This document shows positions 59,126-64,000 of a DNA stretch of 64,000 bases, in pieces (positions within the stretch are counted from its first letter, which is position 1; every line of letters starts with the position of its first letter). The translations under genes were made by a program, and so were the position numbers. Under the pieces are notes generated by a model. That model saw nothing but the letters and a program-made list of their open reading frames with translations, was not told where the DNA came from and did no database searches. The stretch is from the NCBI GenBank assembly GCA_947488435.1, contig CANKZG010000002.1:764537-828536 (forward strand), in the 5' to 3' direction. The DNA comes from an uncultured Flavobacteriaceae bacterium (GTDB taxonomy: Bacteria; Bacteroidota; Bacteroidia; Flavobacteriales; Flavobacteriaceae).

Positions 59126-60793
59126 CTAGTGCTGTTTTTTTAGCCATAAAAATGAAAATGCATCTAAACTCCAGTAGGCGGTTTCCATCGTAGTTTGGGT
59201 TACAAGATTAAGAACATTATTCGCAATTGCCTTTATTTTTGCTGATTTACTAGAGAAATTATGAACTGCATATAGGGTTTCATTTTTATAACTTCTTTCA
59301 ATAATAAACACTTTTTCTATGCGATGATACATTGCAGAACCATACGGGTTAAAAATAACTTCTGACCTTCGTACCGATAACAATTGCATGTAATTATTGT
59401 AAATTAAGGAGCGAAAGGACTTCTTATCCTCCAATGCATTCTTCAAAGTATCATACGGGAGTTTTTCACGATTAATTCTGCGCGGAATTCCAGAATTTTC
59501 TGCGCCATCAATATCATTACTAGAGCCTAAAATAGAGTGATAATAGATACCTGGTACGCCTGGCATGCATAGCATTACAGATTGTGTAAGCAAAAAACGT
59601 TGCATTCGTACCTCTCTACTGGTTTTAGGGTCGCTAATCAAATCCATATAGTTGCAATTCAATTCATAAGGAGATTTTGTACCGTCACCATTATCTTTAT
59701 AGGAAACAAATCCCCCATGTCTTATAGTTATATCTGCAAGAGCTTGGATTTCATTATCCGAGACTATTCCGATCAGAGGCCTTACTCCTATTCCATCATG
59801 ACTTGCGGTGAAATTAAAAAAACAAGTCTCATCACTTGGCAATACCAAGCTTTTAGCCCAGTCTGCTAAAACAGAAACATCTTCATTATGAATTGCATAC
59901 GCTAACAAAGGAGGAAGTGTGAAATTATAAACCATATGCGCCTCATTACTCCCATTTCCAAAATAAGAGATGTTCTCTATATGCGGAACATTTGTTTCTG
60001 TTATGATGATTGCCTCAGGGGCCACCCTATCCAAAATTTGACGATAAGCTTGAATCACCATATGTGTCTCGTCCAGATGAATACATGTTGTTCCTATTTT
60101 TTTCCATAAAAATGCAATAGCATCTAAGCGAATATACTTTGCCCCTTTACTAATATAAAACAGGAGAACATCCAAAATTTGTAAAAAAACGTGATATTCC
60201 TGATAGTTAAGATCAACTTGATCTTCGCTAAAAGTAGTCCAAACATAGGTTGCTTCTCCATTCTTTTTAAAAGGATGAAACAATGGCAATGCTCTGGGAC
60301 GTATAACTTTACTATAATCTAAATTTGGAGCTACTTCGATAAAAAAGGAATCATAAGGTTTTTTCCCTTCTAAAAATAACTGAAACCACTTGGAAGATTT
60401 TGACATATGATTTACAACCGCATCAAACATCAAATCGAAATGTGCATTTAAACGCTCAATATGTGACCAGTTACCTAAATCGGGGTCTATTTCGTAGTAG
60501 TTTACTACACTAAAACCGTCATCAGAAGTATAGGGAAAGCAGGGCAAAAGATGAATAGCGGTGACCCCTTCTTTAAGGTAGGATTTCGCAAAATTGCATA
60601 AACTCTCCAATGGGGCTCTGTTTTTTTCAAAAATAGCATCACCATAGGTAATTAATACGCAATCTTCATGAGTTATTGCAGTACTCTTAGGTATTGTAGC
60701 TGAGTTATATTTAGCGATTGAACCTTGTATTCCTGCAAGAAGTTCTGTTTGATATTCTGGGTATAGCTTTGCTATTATTTCTTTCATTTCCAC
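59126..60793 (-). CDS. GH13 sucrose-phosphorylase-type enzyme, probable glucosylglycerate phosphorylase
   Basis: The 555-residue protein is a GH13 (subfamily 18-like) retaining phosphorylase/hydrolase. The nucleophile is in YIRLDAIAFLWKKIGT, the acid/base in AIIITETNVPH, the third carboxylate in FNFTASHDGIGVRP; the start has AIHLLPCFPYTSDDGFSVVNYYEID and MFDAVVNHMSKSSKWF. The IAFLWK context is unlike classical sucrose phosphorylase and resembles glucosylglycerate phosphorylase as I recall it from E. coli YcjM and Meiothermus. The adjoining glycerate kinase gives independent support. Sucrose, glucosylglycerol or sucrose 6'-phosphate as substrates remain possible. No signal peptide: cytoplasmic. 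Confidence 0.85.
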   Translation of the reverse strand: MEMKEIIAKLYPEYQTELLAGIQGSIAKYNSATIPKSTAITHEDCVLITYGDAIFEKNRAPLESLCNFAKSYLKEGVTAIHLLPCFPYTSDDGFSVVNYYEIDPDLGNWSHIERLNAHFDLMFDAVVNHMSKSSKWFQLFLEGKKPYDSFFIEVAPNLDYSKVIRPRALPLFHPFKKNGEATYVWTTFSEDQVDLNYQEYHVFLQILDVLLFYISKGAKYIRLDAIAFLWKKIGTTCIHLDETHMVIQAYRQILDRVAPEAIIITETNVPHIENISYFGNGSNEAHMVYNFTLPPLLAYAIHNEDVSVLADWAKSLVLPSDETCFFNFTASHDGIGVRPLIGIVSDNEIQALADITIRHGGFVSYKDNGDGTKSPYELNCNYMDLISDPKTSREVRMQRFLLTQSVMLCMPGVPGIYYHSILGSSNDIDGAENSGIPRRINREKLPYDTLKNALEDKKSFRSLIYNNYMQLLSVRRSEVIFNPYGSAMYHRIEKVFIIERSYKNETLYAVHNFSSKSAKIKAIANNVLNLVTQTTMETAYWSLDAFSFLWLKKQH

Positions 60794-60801
60794 CTAAAAC
60801 G

Positions 60802-62406
60802 TTAAATTAAAAAGTTTTTCAATCCAATCGCTACAACAACAATAAGTATAAAATACCCAAGTAATATTGCTATTTCTTTTTTAGATTCAACATAACTTAT
60901 CGAAACACCCTCTTTTGTTTTCATGGGTACTAACAAACTAAGAGTATAAGCAATAACGATAGTTACCACACAACCAATGGCATTCCACCAAAACCAGAAA
61001 ACTTCGGGAACGTATAACCACAAATACATATTTAACAATACTCCAGCGATAATGCCAATATTAGCTCCCATAGCATGAGTTCGTTTGGTAAGTAAGGCTA
61101 AAATAAATGCAGCTAATATGGGGCCATAAAAAATGGAACTGATCTTATTGATTACTTCTATAACGGTACCTTCAATACTACCTGCAAAAAAGGCAAAGAA
61201 CAAACAAACCAAGCCCCAAAAGACAGATAAATATCGTGAATATTGTACATATTGCTTATCCGATAAATTCCCTTTAAATCGTTTTATAAAATCTTCCAAA
61301 GAGACCGCTGATAATGAATTAACTGTAGAACTTAGGGAGGACATGGCTGCTGACATAATAGCAACTAATAAAATACCTATTATTCCATTCGGCAAATATT
61401 TTACAATAAAAATGGGTACCATTAAATCTGCTTTTTTACCTTCCAAACTTCCTATATTCGCTTCATATACTTGTGTGATTTGTTCTTGAAAACCAAAATC
61501 AGTAACCAACAAGGTGCCAAGTACCAATCCCATAATACAATAGGTAAGTGTTACTGGGAATCTAAATAGTCCATTAGCCAATAATAGTTTTTTAATAGTT
61601 GGCATCCCTTTGGCTGAAAGAAGGCGTTGTGTTTGCGTTTGGTCCGTTCCATAGTACGATGCATAAAGAAAAAAGCCTCCAATAACCATCGGCCAAAATC
61701 CAAATTCATCCTTACCGTCCGCATTATTGAAACCCCATTTAGAGAAATCTACGGCCGTGAGGCGATCACCATCTACTTGAGTTAAGAAATTATCAATACC
61801 TCCTAATGCACTTAGACCATAGCTCAAACAGATAATAATTCCAACGAATAGAATCAACATTTGAATTACATCTCCCCAAATTACAGCCTTCATCCCACCT
61901 TGGAAAGAATATATTAAGGTGATAATACCAATTAACAGTACGGATATCCAAAAATCAATGCCTGTAGTGGCCTGTAAAATAAGCGCCATAGTATAGACCA
62001 TCACTCCTGTTGCTACCGATCGACTGATTTGAAACACAAAGCTTATTAGAAGTCTGGAAGAAGCATCAAAACGTCGTTCTAAATATTCATATACGCTTAC
62101 AATTCCTGCTTTGTATAGCGAGGGTATTATTGCAATTAAAAGGAACGCCATTGCTAAAGGCACCCCAAATTCGTAGGTAAGCCATTGCAATCCCCCTCCA
62201 TCTTTAATCCCTACAAAGGCAGGTGCAGAAATAAAACTAACTGCAGATAACTGCGTTGCCATGGTAGAAAGACTCAATGGAATCCATCCCATACTTCTGC
62301 CTCCTAAGAAGTAATCGGAAGAATTTTTATTTTCTTTAAATAAATAACCCAAACCAAGGAATCCTAATAGGTAAACAACAATAATGGTATAGTCTATCCA
62401 ATTCAT
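60802..62406 (-). CDS. Sodium/solute symporter (SSS family)
   Basis: This 534-residue inner-membrane carrier has about 13-14 hydrophobic helices. It starts with WIDYTIIVVYLLGFLGLGYLF and includes GGRSMGWIPLSLSTMATQLSAVSFISAPAFV and ASYYGTDQTQTQRLLSAKG, typical of sodium-coupled symporters of the SSS/SLC5 type. It is the first gene of the operon with the GH13 enzyme and glycerate kinase and is divergent from lacI, so the likely substrate is the glucoside that the phosphorylase cuts, by inference glucosylglycerate. Confidence 0.93.
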   Translation of the reverse strand: MNWIDYTIIVVYLLGFLGLGYLFKENKNSSDYFLGGRSMGWIPLSLSTMATQLSAVSFISAPAFVGIKDGGGLQWLTYEFGVPLAMAFLLIAIIPSLYKAGIVSVYEYLERRFDASSRLLISFVFQISRSVATGVMVYTMALILQATTGIDFWISVLLIGIITLIYSFQGGMKAVIWGDVIQMLILFVGIIICLSYGLSALGGIDNFLTQVDGDRLTAVDFSKWGFNNADGKDEFGFWPMVIGGFFLYASYYGTDQTQTQRLLSAKGMPTIKKLLLANGLFRFPVTLTYCIMGLVLGTLLVTDFGFQEQITQVYEANIGSLEGKKADLMVPIFIVKYLPNGIIGILLVAIMSAAMSSLSSTVNSLSAVSLEDFIKRFKGNLSDKQYVQYSRYLSVFWGLVCLFFAFFAGSIEGTVIEVINKISSIFYGPILAAFILALLTKRTHAMGANIGIIAGVLLNMYLWLYVPEVFWFWWNAIGCVVTIVIAYTLSLLVPMKTKEGVSISYVESKKEIAILLGYFILIVVVAIGLKNFLI

Positions 62407-62525
62407 TATATCTTCTTTAATGATTAAATAAATTCTCTATTATGGACCTAATCACTGGGCAGAGTGACAAAGAATTTATCGCATACTACAAATCTTATAA
62501 AATAATCAAATCCAGCCACGAAAAA

Positions 62526-62541
62526 TGTATCTTTAGATACA
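62526..62541. promoter_or_regulatory. Dyad next to the LacI operator
   Basis: TGTATCT (62526-62532) and AGATACA (62535-62541) form a 7-bp inverted repeat with a TT spacer, directly touching the GAAAACGTTTTC operator. It could be a second operator or part of a promoter. Confidence 0.45.
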
Positions 62542-62553
62542 GAAAACGTTTTC
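62542..62553. promoter_or_regulatory. LacI-family operator GAAAACGTTTTC
   Basis: This perfect 12-bp palindrome has the central CG and A/T flanks typical of LacI/GalR sites. It lies in the 165-base spacer between the divergent symporter operon and the LacI gene, 18 bases before the latter, so the regulator probably controls both. Confidence 0.8.
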
Positions 62554-62571
62554 GAAAGTATTTATAAAATT

Positions 62572-63591
62572 TTGAAAAAAACGAAACTAATTGACATAGC
62601 AAAAATTCATGGAGTATCTACTTCCACTGTTTCGAAAGCAATAAATGGTCATTCTGATGTTAGCGCTGCTACAAGAACTGCCATTCTGGAAACTTCAAAG
62701 AAACTACATTATGTTGCTAATATTCATGCCAAGGGTCTGCGAACACAGAAATCGAGTACTATTGGGGTGATCATCCCGAATATTCTTCTTAGTTTCAATG
62801 CAACAATTTTAAAAGGAATCCTTGATAGTGCTAAGGAATTTGGATATCGGGTTTTACTCTCCGAATCCGAACATTACTTTGAAAATGAGAAAGAGACACT
62901 GCAAAAAATGATAGATTCTAATGTAGATGGCTTGTTAATCTCTATAAATAAAGAGTCAAAAAATATTGATCATATTATTAAAGCATCAGAGCATTTACCT
63001 GTGGTACTATTTGATAAGATTTCGGAAAAAGTTCCGCTTACCAATATAATAGTAGATGATCAGCAAGGAGCTTTTAATGCTGTAGAACATCTTATACTTC
63101 AAGGAAGGAAAGAAATTGTTTGTATTTGCGGTGCAAAAAATTCCTATAGTTCGGAACATAGGTTAAATGGTTATTTGGAAGCTTTAGAAAAATATAAAAT
63201 ACCTATAAATTCAGAACTAATTTTAGAAAGTGAACAGGTTACAATTTCCCAAGGAGAATTAGCAATCCAACGATTACTATACAAAGCTACTAAGTTTGAT
63301 GCTGTCTTTGGAATAACGGATAACGTTGCTATAGGCGCTATTAAAGCTTTGCAAAAAAATAAGATATCAATTCCAGAAAAAGTAAGTGTAATAGGTTTTA
63401 GCGATTCTGATAAGGCAACGATTATAGTTCCTAACTTAACTTCTGTAGCACAGCCAGGGGCATCGATGGGAAGATTAGCAGTACGTTATTTAATTGATGA
63501 AATTAACAACCCTATCAATGTACGAACACCTAAAACTATAGAATTAAAAACTGTTTTAAAGATTCGAGAATCAAGTTTTTCAAGTATTTAG
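62572..63591 (+). CDS. LacI family transcriptional regulator
   Basis: The protein (339 residues) has an N-terminal LacI helix-turn-helix (TKLIDIAKIHGVSTSTVSKAINGHSDVSAATRTAI) with hinge helix, then a periplasmic-binding-protein-like effector domain (STIGVIIPNILLSFNATILKGILDSA; LPVVLFDKISEKVPLTNIIVDDQQGAFNAVEHLI; VSVIGFSDSDKATIIVPNLTSVAQPG). It starts with TTG followed by an A-rich run; no ATG lies at the expected position. It is divergent from, and likely controls, the symporter-GH13-glycerate kinase operon through the palindrome at 62542-62553. The inducer may be the transported sugar or a product of its phosphorolysis. Confidence 0.94.
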   Translation: MKKTKLIDIAKIHGVSTSTVSKAINGHSDVSAATRTAILETSKKLHYVANIHAKGLRTQKSSTIGVIIPNILLSFNATILKGILDSAKEFGYRVLLSESEHYFENEKETLQKMIDSNVDGLLISINKESKNIDHIIKASEHLPVVLFDKISEKVPLTNIIVDDQQGAFNAVEHLILQGRKEIVCICGAKNSYSSEHRLNGYLEALEKYKIPINSELILESEQVTISQGELAIQRLLYKATKFDAVFGITDNVAIGAIKALQKNKISIPEKVSVIGFSDSDKATIIVPNLTSVAQPGASMGRLAVRYLIDEINNPINVRTPKTIELKTVLKIRESSFSSI

Positions 63592-63668
63592 CCAACAATT
63601 TTTCAAATACATTAGAGATAATGGGTAAATGAGTTAGTTTTGATTTTCATAGTTATAAATTCAATTTT

Positions 63669-63914
63669 ATGAGGAACACAGATAAAGATCTATTGGTAAA
63701 AAGCCTTAAGCATTTTGGATATACAGTTTTATTAATGTTCACTGCTCCTTTTGTATTATATCAAGCTTTTAAAAATGAGGGACATCCGCTTTTTATCCCT
63801 GTCTTGATTGTAGGCTTATTATTCACCATTGCTGCTATGGGCATGGGGTTTTATAGCATCAAAATTTTAATGGATGCTATTTTTGGAAGTAAGAAAAAAG
63901 ATACTCATCGCTAA
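63669..63914 (+). CDS. DUF6095 family membrane protein
   Basis: This 81-residue protein has two hydrophobic helices (FGYTVLLMFTAPFVLYQAF, about 17-35; PVLIVGLLFTIAAMGMGFYSI, about 44-65) and a basic C-terminus (FGSKKKDTHR). It matches what I recall as DUF6095 from Bacteroidota, with no function known. It lies between the LacI gene and the end of the rRNA operon. Confidence 0.8.
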   Translation: MRNTDKDLLVKSLKHFGYTVLLMFTAPFVLYQAFKNEGHPLFIPVLIVGLLFTIAAMGMGFYSIKILMDAIFGSKKKDTHR

Positions 63915-63925
63915 CTTTCGGATAT

Positions 63926-63961
63926 AAAAAAAGGTTCTATGCATGTTGCAAAGAACCTTTT
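63926..63961 (-). terminator. Terminator of the rRNA operon
   Basis: AAAAGGTTCT (63929-63938) pairs with AGAACCTTTT (63952-63961). On the reverse strand it is followed by a run of seven T, fitting termination after the 5S rRNA gene; it may also serve the forward membrane protein gene. Confidence 0.85.
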
Positions 63962-63966
63962 AAAAA

Positions 63967-64000
63967 GAGGCGGCGGCCTACTCTCCCACCTGGTCTGGCA
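63967..64000 (-). rRNA. rrf: 5S ribosomal RNA, 3' end (partial)
   Basis: The reverse strand ends with CAGGTGGGAGAGTAGGCCGC, the conserved 3' portion of 5S rRNA (GTGGGAGAGTAGG), followed by the operon terminator. The rest of the gene, and presumably 23S and 16S, lie beyond the window. The exact 3' end is uncertain by a few bases. Confidence 0.85.

Overview
The window comes from the chromosome of a flavobacterium (Bacteroidota, probably a marine member of the Flavobacteriaceae). The signs are low GC, TAnnTTTG-type -7 boxes in place of E. coli-type -10 boxes, no clear Shine-Dalgarno sequences, and marker families: PorP/SprF, SusCD-era TonB-dependent receptor with a DUF4249 lipoprotein, DUF4835, DUF6913, DUF6095, an Rpb6-type omega subunit, and RprXY-like regulators. 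Most of it is dense housekeeping DNA in short operons on both strands. No integrase, transposase, CRISPR array or tRNA gene was seen.

Layout. 0.2-6.7 kb: clpB, a TetR regulator, a PorP/SprF protein fused to a repeat-rich coiled coil and a SPOR domain, a lipoprotein histidine phosphatase, smpB. 6.7-15 kb: pcm (reverse strand), then a forward run of oxidoreductase, 3-hydroxyacyl-CoA dehydrogenase, DUF1015, PLP-homeostasis protein, DnaQ/GIY-YIG nuclease, voltage-gated ion channel, miaA and gluconokinase. 15-27.6 kb, all reverse: GT2-YbbR-coaE with the two-component pair, fabI, a bamD-rpoZ-coaBC-DUF4835-recN operon, and DUF6913-dapA. 27.7-32.3 kb forward: a 5'-nucleotidase split into two proteins, an arginase-family hydrolase and a large secreted protein of unknown function. 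32.3-36.6 kb reverse: GNAT-prmC-LOG-ligA-small hypothetical. 36.6-39.7 kb forward: ribD-HAD-EamA-yigZ. 40.4-42.9 kb: dnaA, a broken low-molecular-weight protein tyrosine phosphatase and an RsmI-like methylase. 43-46.1 kb reverse: dapF-GNAT-mltG and a lysozyme-like protein. 46.2-51.6 kb forward: a Do-like protease, GAPDH, a membrane protein, GNAT, trmD, rplS. 51.6-52.25 kb is the only long gene-poor stretch and looks like decayed coding DNA closed by a strong terminator. Then come icd, a DUF4249/TonB-receptor pair, a carbohydrate cassette and the 3' end of an rRNA operon.

The most interesting unit is 58-63.6 kb. A sodium/solute symporter, a GH13 sucrose-phosphorylase-type enzyme and a glycerate kinase form one tight reverse operon, facing a divergent LacI regulator with a perfect 12-bp GAAAACGTTTTC operator between them. 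A disaccharide-type phosphorylase paired with glycerate kinase points to uptake and phosphorolysis of glucosylglycerate, a compatible solute, giving glucose 1-phosphate and 2-phosphoglycerate. This is an inference from families and context.

Other points: the phosphatase next to dnaA has lost about 12-13 codons and its frame; pcm and one GNAT gene have conserved-looking N-termini but no ATG/GTG/TTG at the expected start; the PorP/SprF protein carries DSI motifs spaced alternately 23 and 28 residues apart; the DnaQ/GIY-YIG protein has a four-cysteine pattern like the UvrC iron-sulfur site. All function calls rest on reading motifs and remembered family features; no database search was run.
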